Of a DNA stretch of 64,000 nucleotides, positions 21,031 through 33,714 are shown in pieces (the first letter of the stretch is position 1; each line of letters starts with the position of its first letter). The notes under the pieces are model-generated. The model saw nothing but the letters and a program-made list of their open reading frames with translations, was not told the DNA's origin and made no database searches. The DNA comes from Eutrema japonicum (taxonomy: Eukaryota; Streptophyta; Magnoliopsida; Brassicales; Brassicaceae), in contig BSQW01000001.1 of the NCBI GenBank assembly GCA_030161315.1, positions 3,596,001 to 3,660,000 on the forward strand, read 5' to 3'. Position numbers and translations under genes: made by a program.

Positions 21031-21903
21031 GTTTAGACAAAGAAGTTTTTCTCCACTTTTTATATACATACATACATACGCATCCACATCAATGTGCCAT
21101 CTTATTGTTCAAAAATTTAACCATAAATGTAGCTTTTCCTGTCCGATGAGAGGATCGGCAATCAAAATTCGAAACCAAGTCTTATATTAATCTGGAGGAG
21201 CTGTGATTCAACTGAACAAGTGATTTTACGATTCACATCAGTATATTATAATGATTGCATAGTACTAAAGGACGATCACGAGTGTTAACTCCAAAATATG
21301 CATGGAGCACTCTCCAGTATAGTTAGCACAACCAACCACATATCGTCCATGTAAACTGTTAAATTGTGGAATCTAATCTCTTGGATCTGTTATGTAATCC
21401 GACGACCAGACAGCACGCTGATCGACTTGATCCTCGAAGATGGATTCACTAATTAAGTCCACTGTGTGATACATGCAAATTGGCCATTTCTCCACAGTTT
21501 CTACATATAGAATAGTTGTTGGTGCCTATGTCTATAACACTTTAAGAGGACTGCATTAATACTTCAATGGACAGGGCAGGCGGAGTCCTCGTCCACTTTG
21601 TACATCCACATCAATGTGCCTGCCACCTTGTTGTTATCAATTTTTTTCTTACCATAAATTTTGTGCTTGTAAACTTTTCAATTTAAATTAACCGTACCCC
21701 TCGTGATATTACCAATGATATTGAATATTTTGGAGAGAATGAGTTGTCAAAAAACGAGAGCTGTCTTTTTCCTTTTCCATTGTCCTCTTATATATCCCAC
21801 ACCAATCTTAGCTACATCTTCATGCATATTTTAAATACACACCATCATCACTTCTTCTAATTAACCCCACCCCCCAAAAATAACGAATAATAATAATAAT
21901 AAT
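21031..21903 (+). promoter_or_regulatory. KCS3 upstream region with TATA box at 21788-21796
   Basis: TTATATATCC at about 21788-21797 lies some 110 bp upstream of the KCS3 ATG. A short segment (ACATCCACATCAATGTGCC) occurs twice, near 21083 (with CATCCACATC) and 21602, as a small duplication in the promoter region. No other gene is seen. Confidence 0.45.
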
Positions 21904-23334
21904 ATGGATCTACTCGTTATCCTCTTCTCTCTTCTCATCGCTTATCTCATCTTCAAGATCTGGAAACGCATAGACTCCAAGAGAGATCAAAACTGCTACA
22001 TCTTGGACTACCAATGCCACAAACCCACCGATGATCGTATGGTGAGCACTCAATTCAGCGGTGAGATCATCCTTCGAAACAAACACCTTGGTCTCAACGA
22101 GTACAAGTTCCTCCTCAAAGCCATCGTTAGTTCCGGAATCGGAGAGCAAACTTACGCACCGAGGCTCTTCTTCGAGGGCCGTGAAGAGCGTCCTACGCTT
22201 CAAGATGCGATCTCGGAGATGGAAGAGTTTTACATTGACACAATCTCAAAGCTCCTCGAGAGAAACAAACTCTCACCTTCGGATATCGACGTCCTCGTAG
22301 TCAACGTCGCCATGTTCAATTCAACACCTTCGCTATCTGCAAGAATCATCAACCATTACAAAATGAGAGAGGACGTAAAAGTTTTCAACTTGACGGCGAT
22401 GGGATGTAGCGCGAGTGTTATCTCCGTAGATATTGTGAAAAACATCTTCAAAACATACAAGAACAAGCTTGCTCTCGTCGTTACCTCCGAGTCACTTAGT
22501 CCTAACTGGTACAACGGAAACAACCGCTCTATGATCCTTGCCAACTGCTTGTTCCGCTCCGGTGGCTGCGCCATTCTCTTGACGAACAAGCGCAGTCTGA
22601 GCCGGAGAGCCATGTTCAAGCTAAAGTGTTTGGTAAGGACGCACCATGGGGCCAGAGAGGATTCGTACAGCGCCTGTGTCCAAAAAGAGGACGAGCTAGG
22701 CCGAGTCGGTATCCACTTAGACAAGACTCTTCCAAAAGCGGCGACTCGTGCTTTCGTAGACAACCTCAAAGTCATCACTCCCAAGATTATTCCAGTAACC
22801 GAGCTCTTGAGGTTTATGTTGTGTCTTCTTCTCAAGAAGCTTCGTAGAAACCATAGCAAAGGCTCCACGGCGTCGAACGTGGCTCAGGCAGCTCCAAAAG
22901 CAGGGATTAACTTCAAGGCCGGTATTGACCATTTCTGCATTCACACGGGAGGTAAAGCGGTTATCGACGCGCTCGGTTACAGCCTCGACTTAAGCGAGTA
23001 CGACCTAGAACCGGCTAGGATGACGCTACACAGGTTCGGGAACACGTCAGCGAGTAGCTTGTGGTATGTTTTGGGGTATATGGAGGCGAAGAAGAGGCTC
23101 AAGAGAGGAGATAAAGTGTTCATGATAAGCTTTGGGGCAGGTTTCAAATGCAATAGCTGCGTTTGGGAAGTTGTGAGAGATCTGAATGCTGGAGAATCTT
23201 TAGGGAATGTGTGGAATCATTGCATTGATCAATATCCACCAAAATCGATTTTGAATCCTTTTCTGGAGAAGTATGGTTGGATTCGTGAGGAAGAAGATCC
23301 CGATACTTTCAAGGTCCGCGACGAAACTATGTGA
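21904..23334 (+). CDS. KCS3: 3-ketoacyl-CoA synthase (fatty acid elongase condensing enzyme), KCS3-like
   Basis: Single exon, 476 aa. The N-terminal hydrophobic segment (LLVILFSLLIAYLIF) anchors it in the ER membrane. The active-site cysteine sits in NLTAMGCSASVIS (C168). The conserved His is in FCIHTGGKAVID and the Asn in RFGNTSASSLWY. The AMFNSTPSLSA and ESLSPNWYNG blocks are also typical of the FAE1-CUT1-RPP family. KCS enzymes condense malonyl-CoA with long acyl-CoA to make very-long-chain fatty acids for wax, suberin and sphingolipids. Published work on Arabidopsis KCS3 describes it as a negative regulator of wax synthesis that acts on KCS6; the catalytic residues are nevertheless present here. 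The ortholog call rests on gene order (At1g07720) and length. Confidence 0.92.
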   Translation: MDLLVILFSLLIAYLIFKIWKRIDSKRDQNCYILDYQCHKPTDDRMVSTQFSGEIILRNKHLGLNEYKFLLKAIVSSGIGEQTYAPRLFFEGREERPTLQDAISEMEEFYIDTISKLLERNKLSPSDIDVLVVNVAMFNSTPSLSARIINHYKMREDVKVFNLTAMGCSASVISVDIVKNIFKTYKNKLALVVTSESLSPNWYNGNNRSMILANCLFRSGGCAILLTNKRSLSRRAMFKLKCLVRTHHGAREDSYSACVQKEDELGRVGIHLDKTLPKAATRAFVDNLKVITPKIIPVTELLRFMLCLLLKKLRRNHSKGSTASNVAQAAPKAGINFKAGIDHFCIHTGGKAVIDALGYSLDLSEYDLEPARMTLHRFGNTSASSLWYVLGYMEAKKRLKRGDKVFMISFGAGFKCNSCVWEVVRDLNAGESLGNVWNHCIDQYPPKSILNPFLEKYGWIREEEDPDTFKVRDETM

Positions 23335-23400
23335 CGTGTTCTTGTAATAATTCAAAAACATACAATCATTTCAAACCGTAAATCTACACACAAAAAAGGT

Positions 23401-23442
<42 letters not shown>

Positions 23443-24375
23443 TCTTTCCCTTTTTCTTTTCTATTTTTAAAATATTATTTGGATTATGTTTGGTTACAAT
23501 TTTTTTCTTTCTAATTGGATAGGAAAGAAAATATGAATGACAGAAGAAACTCTGCGATATAGTTTTGTCTCATACTTTTTTAAAAAAAATATTTTTTTCA
23601 GTGTAATAAATTATTTATTGTATTCCTTTGGCGAATAGTAATTCAATAAGAAGCTATCATATTATATTGTTACGTACCCTTTTCAAATTTGAATTCCTTT
23701 AGGCTTTTCTATAATTTATAACTATAATTTTGTCAGCATTCGAAAATAACTTTAATTTGGGGGGGAAATGGATGGAAAACTTGTTTGGTGGGAACACATT
23801 CAATTCGCGTTTGATATCACCACCCGATTCTGGTACCATTTAATCTCATCAATCAAATTCACCAAAATATATAGTAATGTTTTTCAAAGCTAAGCTTAAT
23901 CAAATTTCCAGCCGCGCGGCACAATTAGCTTTGACAATAGAATTAGGGCAAACAAAATCATTTAGTAAAACATTTGCGATATTAAACTATATTAGCTATA
24001 TATTTATTAAAACATGATGTCAGTATGAAATTCATACGTGACTGAAGTTTTCAGAGTTATTAAAAGACTATACTTAGACTAGGCTACAGAAATAGAGAGA
24101 ATATTGACAGAAGATTTTAAGCGTAAGACCTAATTATGTATACGAATAATATAAAAGCAGTCATACTTAAGTGGTTGGAATGAATTAATTGTGCCTACTT
24201 GCAGATTTTTTTTATCCGTTGTCACTTTGATCGAATTGTCTTTTATTTTTCAAATGAATTTATATTTATTGCACCGAAACAATTTATTATTTATGGTTGT
24301 GGTGGAGTCCATTATACCAATATATATTGGTCGAGAACTTCTGTTATCCCATGTTTTTGAAATTTAATGATAGGA
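23335..24375. other. Intergenic with TA microsatellite
   Basis: (TA)n at 23404-23440 about 70 bp after the KCS3 stop. A GGGGGG-run occurs near 23759. No gene is seen. Confidence 0.45.
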
Positions 24376-24616
24376 CTCACTCCGTTTTATATTAGTTGTC
24401 GTTTTAGAGTTTAAATTTTGTTTTATATTAGTTGTTATTTTAGAATTTCAATACAAATGTTTGATAATATTCTCAATTATATCTCTATTCATTTAGATTA
24501 TTAATTAGTGTAATTATAGTATATAATACATTAATGAGGGGTAAAACATAAAATTGAATTATTTTTTTAATTTAAGTAAAACAATGTAGAAAGACAACTA
24601 ATATGAAACGGAAGGA
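24376..24616. mobile_element. Stowaway-like MITE
   Basis: Inverted ends CACTCCGTTTTATATTAG (24378 on) and, on the opposite strand, CTTCCGTTTCATATTAG (ending near 24614), enclosing about 190 bp of AT-rich sequence. The CTCCGTTTYATATTAGTTGTC terminus is a common plant mariner-MITE signature. A second internal copy of the terminal motif (GTTTTATATTAGTTG at about 24420) is present. Confidence 0.75.
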
Positions 24617-26624
24617 ATATCATTCGTACATTGTTATTTTGGGATGAATTGGTGAAAGGGCATGCCAAAATTTGAATGGGAAATATTATATAAAAATCAC
24701 CATTTCTCCTCAGCTCATTTTTATGTTCAATATCCTGTTACAAACTTTTTGTCCTATATGTTCAAAATTATGTTAATTAAGAATGTTTAGGTATCTCAAG
24801 TTTGAAGTTTGTACTCGTTTATCGGGGTTTTTTCTCCATTATTTATTATTCATCGTGTGATGAAGAATAAAAGTTGTAAGAAGTAAACGTAACTATCATA
24901 AACCATTATAAATCGTGTGTCATTCTTTTTTTTTTGCTTTTAACCATCTTTTAAATGTCACATTCATATATAATCCAAATCTTAAATTAACATAGACATA
25001 TGTTCTTAATTACTTTATGTGTGAACATAGCTTCAACTTGCTGACATTATCATTAAAACTCTTTACCTAAACCAATTTTATCATCTACTTCGCATAATGG
25101 GTGTTCTCAATATTTTTGCCCATAATGAAGAAGAATATCAAGATAGTTAAGTTGATTGTCGTGTGAACGCTTTGGTTAGATTGTAACTATGGTTAATTAG
25201 TGAGTTAGTTATATGTGATGAAGTGTCTCAAGCTTGTATATAAGAAGAATGGAAAGTTACATATTTTACCATTTCTTCTGTATCTTCCTATTTGAAATAG
25301 CACTTGTGAATTCATGTCATCACCAACTTCTTCGCTATTAACGACGAAGTAACCCATCATTACCCCCATTTCTAAATACAAATTACTACAAATTGTCAAC
25401 GCTTATCCAAGCAAAGTATGCATTAAAAAAAAATGCATCCTCGTCTTCCTCTTTTGCGTTGGTCAAATATACCATAAACACCGTTTTGATATATACTTCG
25501 CGAGGGTGGGATATACCTAAATATCGGTTTTTTATCTATCATCTGGATATTGAGAATTTAGTGCATGCCAAAAAAATCAGAAATACAAATCTGTTTCAGA
25601 TGAGAATATATACACAAATGGACATGAATATGTTATATGTATAATATTTGTAAGAAAAAAAATATGTTCAGATAAAGCTAAGCGCACACGAAGGCGAAAA
25701 GGTAAAGCGAGTGTGGCAAGCACTTGCAATATTAATTGAAGGATTTAAAACTAATGAGCATAGTATGATAACTTTTATTTTTAATCGCCAAACCACTTAT
25801 ATAGAAACGATCATTCATCTAAGCTAAGAAAAGAATCTACTTTACTTGGCATCTTTTCAATCAAAAACATTTTAAAAATAATAAGTAGAGATTTTTTTAA
25901 AAAAATATACAAAATGCAATGTATATAATGTTGAAGGGTGTCATGATCACTACCTTTCAAGAAAGTAACACATATATTTTCTTGTAATAGATTCGTTTTC
26001 GATTATTGGTTGATCGATTCACATACAAAGCCACAACAAAAGTGATTGCCGTTGCTTTACATGTGCCTTCTCATGTCGAAATTTTCATTTCTTATAATCG
26101 TTTATTAATCATGTTTCTTCCACTTCGTCTTCTCTCTTTTCTACTTCTTAAATTCTTAATCTTAACAAGACCACCAAATCGTTACATTTCTTCATCTTCA
26201 CAAGTATCATCCACAAAAGCCGTCTCTGTGATATTACATGGATGCCTAGTGCCTTCTTCTTCTTCAAGAGAAGACCATTCGAGGCATGGTATGATGAACC
26301 ATTCTTCTGTTTTCTTTTTCTTCTGCTGCTTCGTACGTATATATGTGAAACCGAAATAAAATTTCAATTATATCTCAGAAAATCTACAATGATGAACTTT
26401 TTTTCTAAAAAAAATGGTTGCATGTGATGATTATCGCAGGCCAATAAATAAAAATCTGAGTGGAAGGTGAGAAGTCGAGCTCAAATATTTCAGCATAACC
26501 AAGACAAGAATCTGAATGTGCATATGTTTTTAACACCGTAGAAAGAGATTGATCTGATCGCGTTTCATCGGATATTTTTGAAAAAGAGAGAGTTTGTTAG
26601 GGTTTTTGGTGATTCTTACCAAAA
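24617..26624. other. KCS3-ankyrin gene intergenic region
   Basis: About 2 kb of AT-rich DNA. It contains a short ORF (ATG at 26111) discussed under rejected items. The last 180 bp, with a purine-rich leader (AAAAAGAGAGAG at about 26579), probably hold the 5' UTR of the ankyrin gene. No other gene is supported. Confidence 0.35.
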
Positions 26625-28323
26625 ATGGAAGGGGAAGAAGACACAGTGGCGGATACTTGCGTGCGAAAGAAGAAAATGGCGAAACAACTGACTGGAAAAC
26701 GTGATGACACGCCGCTTCATTCAGCCGTGAGACGCGGAAACAAAGACGAAGTTGTCGAGATTCTTACAAAAACCGGAGAGTCTGAGCTGTTGGGGAAACA
26801 GAACCAATCAGGCGAAACCGCACTCTATGTTGCAGCAGAGTATGGTGATGTCGAAATTGTGAAGGAGATGATCAATTGCTATGATCTTGCTTTGGTTGAG
26901 ATCAAAGCAAGGAACGGATTCGATGCTTTCCACATTGCTGCCAAGCAAGGAGATCTCGGTACGTACGTATTGAAAATTCGTCACTAAAAGCAGTAGAATG
27001 CATCTTAAGGAATTGCATTTTCGGATTTTTGCAGGTGTGTTGAAGGTTTTAGCAGAGGCTCATTCCGAGCTAGCGATGACTGTGGATCTATTGAATACAA
27101 CGGCGCTGCACACAGCGGCAACACAAGGACTCACGGAAGTGGTAAACTTTCTATTGGAATTGGGAAGCAGCCTCGCGGGAATTGCCAAGAGCAACGGTAA
27201 GACGGCGTTGCACTCTGCATCAAGGAACGGGCATGTCCAAGTCATTAAGGCTCTCTTGACATCAGAACCGGCGATTGCAATAAGGATGGACAAGAAGGGC
27301 CAAACCGCGCTTCACATGGCGGTTAAAGGAACAAATGTTGAAGTCGTGGAGGAGCTTATCAAAGCGGATAGGTCGTCTATCAATATAGCCGACACAAAGG
27401 GAAACACGCCGTTGCACATTGCAGCCCGAAAAGGCAGAACTCAGATCGTTAAGTTGCTACTAGCCAACAACATAACGGACACAAAAGCTGTTAACCGAAC
27501 AGGCGAGACCGCACTTGACACAGCAGAAAAGATTGGGAATCCAGACGTGGCTCTCATCTTAAAGAAACATGGCGTTCCCAGCGCTAAGACCATTCAGCCG
27601 TCCGGGCCTAACCCTGCTCGGGAGCTGAAACAAACCGTAAGCGATATTAAGCATGAGGTTCACAACCAGCTTGAGCATACACGCCAGACAAGAAAACGTG
27701 TTCAAGGAATCGCCAAACAGCTCAACAAAATGCACACAGAAGGTCTCAACAATGCAATCAACTCGACCACTGTGGTCGCTGTTCTGATTGCCACGGTTGC
27801 TTTTGCAGCCATTTTCACTGTCCCGGGGCAGTATGTACAAGACGCCAGTAAGATTCCAGATGGGCATTCACTCGGTGAGGCAAATATTGCATCGACGACT
27901 CCGTTCATAATTTTCTTCATCTTTGATTCGATCGCTCTCTTCATATCCTTAGCGGTCGTGGTGGTTCAGACATCAGTGGTGGTAATAGAGAGCAAGGCCA
28001 AGAAACAGATGATGGCTGTGATAAACAAACTCATGTGGCTTGCCTGTGTTCTCATCTCTGTTGCCTTTTTGGCTCTGTCGTTTGTTGTTGTTGGTGAAGA
28101 AGAGAAGGGGCTAGCCATTGGGGTGACTGCTATTGGGGCAACTATAATGATCACAACATTAGGTACGATGTGCTACTGGATAATACAGCACAAGATCGAA
28201 GCCGCCAATGCAAGAAACATTAGAAGATCCTCCATCAACAGTAAATCTGGATCATGGGGAATTCCACAGTTTACGGATACTGATGTTCTTCAAAACGAGT
28301 GTAAGAAAATGTATGCAATCTGA
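26625..28323 (+). CDS. Ankyrin repeat protein with C-terminal PGG membrane domain (ITN1/ACD6 class)
   Basis: Two exons, 26625-26958 and 27035-28323, with a 76-bp GT-AG intron. The frame is closed by D-L-G|V-L-K and gives 540 aa. Ankyrin repeats run from about residue 28 to 310, e.g. DDTPLHSAVRRGNKDEVVEI, TALHTAATQGLTEVVNFLLE and GNTPLHIAARKGRTQIVKLL. The PGG domain begins near residue 349 (NNAINSTTVVAVLIATVAF, then AIFTVPGQY). Three further hydrophobic segments give about four membrane spans in all. Members such as ITN1 and ACD6 sit in the plasma or endomembrane and act in salt/ABA or defence signalling; which role applies here is unknown. Position next to KCS3 and NOT2 matches At1g07710. The run of ankyrin repeats is intact, with no frame break. 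Confidence 0.93.
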
Positions 28324-29175
28324 CTTTGAGGATACTCAATCCGTTTTCACATTTATGTACACGACCGTACCGTTTTCTAACACGGTTGATCCAATGAGTT
28401 GATGCTGGAGAAGCACCTACATGTTGAGAGTTCCATGAGATGCTTTGAACCGGAGAAATCAAATAAGGACTACATATTACCTGCTCTACGCGTAGGTCGG
28501 TCATATTTGTACGTTTATAACATTTTTTTTTTAAATCAATTTCAAACTTGTCATTTTTTAGATTTGTGTAATTTCTTATCCAATCTAAAAATTATAACAA
28601 ACTGAAAAAAATATCAAACGAGGAATCAATGGAAAAAATTCAATAGCTTCGATTTCATGTTTTTTGGCCAAATTTTTTTAAATAATTGTCGTAGATTTGT
28701 ATATATTTATCTCATTTCGTTTTTCACACTGTAAACAGTTTTCTCTAGTTCTCTTGATGTATCTCTATTTTAAATACAATTTCTCCAATGTGAATCCGAT
28801 AATTTGACGATGGAGAGAGAAAATGATCTTGTCATCTTAATACATAAATAAATGGATGTAATGAAACATAACCTAACCCATTAATCCCATTAATGCAATA
28901 CTAATTATGGTTTTGGTGGTTTTAATATTAAATAAACATGTCCTTCCAATTCATAAAGGAAGAGAATAACATTAATGCAACACATTCTGAATGGGGGAAG
29001 AGAAGTGTATTGATATAACCTATAGCAAAAGTTACTAGGAAATGAATAAACCAAAAAGCTAAATTCTGGAAAAGATACATGCTGGAATCTGGTTCCTGTT
29101 CTATGGATTTCCTAAGCGATGGATACTTTGGTAGGAAGTTTACATTAGAAATACTGAATAAGGGATAGTTTACAC
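28324..29175. other. Convergent intergenic region (ankyrin gene and NOT2 3' ends)
   Basis: Both neighbours end here, so this holds two 3' UTRs. AATAAA-type signals are seen on both strands (for example AAATAAAT near 28845). No gene is seen. Confidence 0.4.
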
Positions 29176-32100
29176 TCAATGTTGAGATAGGGACGGTCTC
29201 TTTTCCAGCATCTCGTAATAAAGAACAAAATTTTCCTGCAACGAGATGGTTTATGGGTGTTCTTCAGAGGCCAAATGAAAAGAAAAATACAATTGATGAA
29301 CATAACTTGGATGTACTCACCTTTTGAACGATCTCAAATGAGTTTGGATCAAAACAGTGGTATGATCCTCTTTCATATGCATTTGTTTTCACGAGAGGTT
29401 CCCCGATTCTAATGAACCACAACATGTGTTCTTTGTGATAGAACCAACCCCTATTGTAACTGCAAAACGAAAAGAGTTATGCAGCTTTATCCTTCAGTGC
29501 ATTGCAATCTGATACCAAACCAGGAAATTAAGACAGAAACCCATTTTCAAATCACGGAGAAGAAAGATGGAATCAAAAGTTGATGTTTTGCTTTCATACT
29601 CCCGATCTTGTATCTAAATTCCTAGTTCGATATATGTCAATTGTGAAGGCAAAACTCCAAAAGAGGCATTTTCAAATACTAGAGACAAAAAAGAAAAATC
29701 TTATGATGAAAAGGACGTACAGTTCATTTGCCGCGTATAATTGCGCCTCATCTTTTGGCATGCTGCACGAGAAAAAAACGTTATGGTTCTTTTGACAAGT
29801 GAGCGCATCAACAACAAGTAGTTGCAATTCCAATTACTATACCTATAGAATACGTAAAACAATGTTTCTACCAGTAATTTTGTAAAGAGCCCTGGCTGCA
29901 TCCACCAAAAAGAAAAAAGAAAAAAGAAAAAAATTAAACACGGCTAATGATAAGAAAACACAACCCCAGATGGACAAGTGAATGATGGTACTTATGAGAG
30001 AGTAGGGTAACTTACATGTAGAGGTGGAGGTTTTTTTGCATAGTAACACTGCGGTACACTGAATTCGGGATCACCTTTAGAGGGTTCATTGGACCAAGGC
30101 GAGCCGAAAGTCTTATGAAGATTTTCTGTTGAGTTCAAATTTAACCCCAGTGTCGTCAGATCAATCCCAAGTGCCAAAGATGTCAAGTCGGGGTCGCTCA
30201 TCTTTATCACACTAAGCAAACCGAGCAAGCCAAACCGATCAGGATTTGACTGTGTCACCTGCATTGATTTTAATCCCACATCTCTGAAAGGTTGGCTAAC
30301 AGCTGACATCTGCTGCAAGCGATACTGGGACGTGTTCTGATGGTGCTGATATTGCTGGAGGGGCTGGTCATAACCCATCCCAGTGACAGAATTTGCAGAA
30401 TTCATAGATCTTAATCCAATACCCTGAGGTGCACCAGTCTGAAACCGATCAAATATACTTCAGAAAGAGCAAGAACATTGTTTTAGTTAAATAAAAACTT
30501 CAAACATCTCAGCCTGCTTTCATAAATATTACAGACTATACCATACCTGCGAGTGGTAAGACGGATGTGAGGATGAGAAGATGTCAGACCCATGGAAGGA
30601 GACACCACTACTACTCACAGCTTGAGCATGTTGTTGTTGCTGTTGTTGTAGTTGTTGAGGATGGTGTGACGTATACGCTCCCCCTAAGTTAAACCCACCA
30701 GACCTTCCCATCTGCTAGTAGCCACATTAGAGGATAAAGTTAAACATTGTGATGAAAACATTCAATAAAAGGAAATTAAACCCAGTGACATTTTTTGACA
30801 AGCTAAAACTCACAGATAATTGTTGAGATTGCATCATTAAAATTGAATTCTCATGGAGTTGTTCTTTATGATGCAAATCCATTGGATAATCAGCATTACT
30901 ACCTGTATACAACCGATCAATCTTGTAAATACTATACATTAACCGGAAATCTCTTTATAAGAGCAACAAATAAACTGGATGCAGCCACCATGAAAGTGTT
31001 GAAAAATTAATGCAAGGGCATTCTGTACTAGTAAGATAATGAGGATTCAGTAACACATTCTTCATGATTAATAATTCAGCTGGGATATGATCACAAAATC
31101 ACTCTCTAAATCTCTTCAACACCAAATATTATGCCAATGTGGAAGGTGGATGTTTCCTTTTGGCGTGAAAACCTCAAATTCCATAATGCACACAAATAGG
31201 ATATAAATACGATTGAGAAATTTAATATCCAATTGGACCATTAAAAAAAAAGTAAGAAAGCAAAGTTAAAACAAAAAAGTTGCGGACAAAAAGGGGGACC
31301 TTTATATCCTGGCAATGCAGGAAAATCTTCATTTTGGATGCTGAATTCTTGGTTTTGCTGAACTATGGGGCTGAGTCCAAGGCCTTGTTTCAATCGAGAC
31401 CCTAAGAAATTTCAGAAAAGAGCGGAGTTTGATTTTGCTTCAAACTGATAAAGAAAGAAGATAGAATTAAAGGGGTTTTGTTACTTACCCAATTGTCCTT
31501 GACCGCCTGCAGAACTGGGGCGGCTTGTAAGCTGAGGAAAATCATTATTTATATCGAACGGAGAAGTGTCGTTGGAGTTCATATCATTCAGCAAGCCCAT
31601 AGAGCTTAGAATATTCATGGCTTGAACATGATTTTGGGAAAGTCCCCCAGCTGTAGGGTAGGAATTTCCCAGCATAGAAAGAACCTGCGGAGATCCTGAA
31701 GAGAAAAGGAAGAATATAAGACTTCACGGAGATCATAAAAGATGTAAAGAGACTACTAATTTGGGGAAAAAAATAAAAACACACATACAAATTCACATAT
31801 AATTAATTCCAACAAACAGCAGAAAAGGATGCAAATCATGAAGTACCTTGTGGAAGGACCCCACCCATCATTCGGTTATGTCCAATATTTCCAGATCCGT
31901 TGTTTACTGCCAAATTTAGCCGAGAACCAAGACTCGGAATAGATAATCCTCCGCCAGAGCTCAAATTCCTGCCCATTGAGCCTCCACCAACCATATTCCC
32001 CATAGAACTTGTTATTCGAGAGCCGGCATTTCCCAAAATTGGAGAAACTCCCAATCCTGGTACAGTAAACCAATTAACACTGGTGGCAGAGGTAGGAAGA

Positions 32101-32781
32101 ATCCCAGGAATAGAACAGCCAAACCCACTAGTGTTACTACAGAATTAAGGGTTTCCAACAGTATTCATACCTCCTCTATTAGTGAATCCTGAGTGTCCAT
32201 GAGAGCTACCATGGGATATCTGTCAAATGAGAATCCAAAAGCAAGTTTTGAAGCAGAGCAAGGGGTCAATTCGGCATTATTTTCAGGATAACAACACATA
32301 GGCATGACCGAACCTGAGAGAGCCCAACTGGAAGATTGCCGGATGCAAATCTTCCATTCGAAATACTGCCATTTTGTTGTTGGACTCCAGCAGAAGGAAC
32401 ACCATTTAGAGCTGAATTTCTCGATCCAAGTGTACCCGCCAAGTTGGGAACATTAAAGTTTCCATGAATATTATGAAGGCCCTGAATAGATCCTATAGAG
32501 AGAAAAGAACCAATATAAGTTGAGAAGAACTCTGACGGAAACAACGCAGGAAACATCTACCGACCAGCATGATGGAAAACTGGAGACGCTGCCCCAGACT
32601 GGCCAGAGAAGGAAGAAGTAAAGGTTCTCCCTGAACCGTCTGATAAATTCGAGGTAGATCCATTTATTGACTGAGAATATCATTGGAATTACCACTTAGT
32701 CAGAGGAATCACAAACATTATATAAACTCTGCAGCTTAGTGATACGAAGATATGTGGCAGTACATTAAGTAAACTTGACAT
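29176..32781 (-). CDS. NOT2: CCR4-NOT complex subunit NOT2 (NOT2/3/5 family), 14 coding exons
   Basis: Exons on the minus strand: 32764-32781, 32565-32670, 32314-32492, 32171-32219, 31847-32056, 31489-31695, 31300-31401, 30814-30902, 30547-30711, 30016-30438, 29843-29895, 29721-29762, 29321-29459 and 29176-29235. They total 1842 bp, 613 aa, in frame. The first coding exon is only 18 bp (MSSLLN). The N-terminal half is Ser/Gly/Asn-rich and disordered, with a Gln run (LQQQQQQH). The C-terminal NOT box starts near SDPDLTSLALGIDLTTLGL and includes VETLFYVFYSMPKDEAQLYA, RGWFYHKEHMLWFIRI and ENFVLYYEMLEKRPSLSQH. NOT2 bridges NOT1 and NOT3/5 in mRNA deadenylation; plant NOT2 also promotes Pol II transcription and Dicer recruitment in miRNA biogenesis. 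The donor of the seventh exon is GTCCCC, an unusual but GT-type site. Order matches At1g07705. Confidence 0.94.
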
Positions 32782-33425
32782 TTGCAGATATTAATCAGCT
32801 CCACATGCAAAAGTTCATTAGCAGGAGCCCTTCAGTGAACTCAGGACTAAAAGATTTGCAGTCGTAAATGGTTGATTGCCCTGAAACGAAGGATTTAAAA
32901 TGGTGAGGCAGGAAATTCCAAAACAGAAAACACATGGAAAGGATACAACTTTGAAACGATCACAGAACCCTAGTTTAACACAGTAGAACTTGAACGCATC
33001 TGAACCATACATTTCAAACAATGACCCCAATCAAAACCCCTTCGGGAACTGGATGGGAATTACGACAAAACTCGATCCAACATTCCAATGTCAGCAACCA
33101 GATTAAGGATTCAACAGAAAGATCAACCATTCCGATATCGGAAAAAAGGATGCCCACAAAAAAAACGAAAACCCTAAAGCACTCAGATTTGTAATCAGCA
33201 GCCAAACGAAAGAGGGACCTGTTAATAATATGGACCCAAAGGATGAACAAAAAAATGCTCAATCCAGAAGCTCCAAGGATCGAAATTCCCCAAGGTGGAG
33301 AAGAAATCGGAAAATAAAAATCCCTTCTTTTGTAGAACTAACCGTTTTTCCTCGTCGATTTTCTCTAATATTATTTTGGACCGTCCTACTTTGGAGTTCG
33401 GAAACCAAGCGAACAATTTAAAGGG
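32782..33425 (-). promoter_or_regulatory. NOT2 leader and promoter-proximal region
   Basis: A noncoding exon-like piece (about 32835-32887, preceded by a pyrimidine-rich AG on the minus strand) suggests one or more leader introns. The segment 33275-33450 is repeated at 40988-41130, downstream of a copy of the small membrane gene, so it marks one edge of a tandem duplication. Confidence 0.5.
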
Positions 33426-33450
33426 AATTTTTTTTCTTTCCCTATATAGT
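33275..33450. repeat. Duplicated NOT2 5' segment, original copy
   Basis: Shares the series CCAAGGTGGAGA, GAAATCGGAAAAT, GATTTTCTCTA, TTTTGGACCGTCCTACTT and AATTTAAAGGG with 40988-41130, in the same order and orientation. The similarity stops at a MITE in this copy and at a Helitron-like insert in the other. Confidence 0.85.
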
Positions 33451-33454
33451 ATTA

Positions 33455-33714
33455 CTCCATTTCAAAAAAATTGATTTTTTTAGGTTTTTATCTTGTTTCG
33501 CAAATATTGATTGATTTTCTAAAAAAATTATTTACTTTTTATTGATTAATGTTAATAAATGATTAAATTTAAAAGTTATTAATTGGTGATATTTGATTTT
33601 GATGAATTATTAATTTATTTAGTGAGATAAAATAATGTATTTATGACTAAACATTGATTGTTTTTTAATTGATGTGAAAAGTCTAAAAAATCAAACTATC
33701 TAAAACACATGGAG
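33455..33714. mobile_element. Stowaway-like MITE with TA target site
   Basis: Flanked by TA on both sides (33453-33454, 33715-33716). The ends are CTCCATTTC... and, on the other strand, CTCCATGTG..., each followed within 25 bp by TTGATTTTTTAG. It is absent from the paralogous segment at about 41130. Confidence 0.75.

Noticed and set aside
26111..26359. Possible small secreted peptide gene (ATG at 26111, hydrophobic start MFLPLRLLSFLLLKFL)
   Set aside because: It has a signal-like N-terminus and a possible donor at 26289 with an acceptor at 26440, but the C-terminus matches no peptide-hormone family that I know (CLE, IDA, PIP, SCOOP). Too weak to list as a gene.
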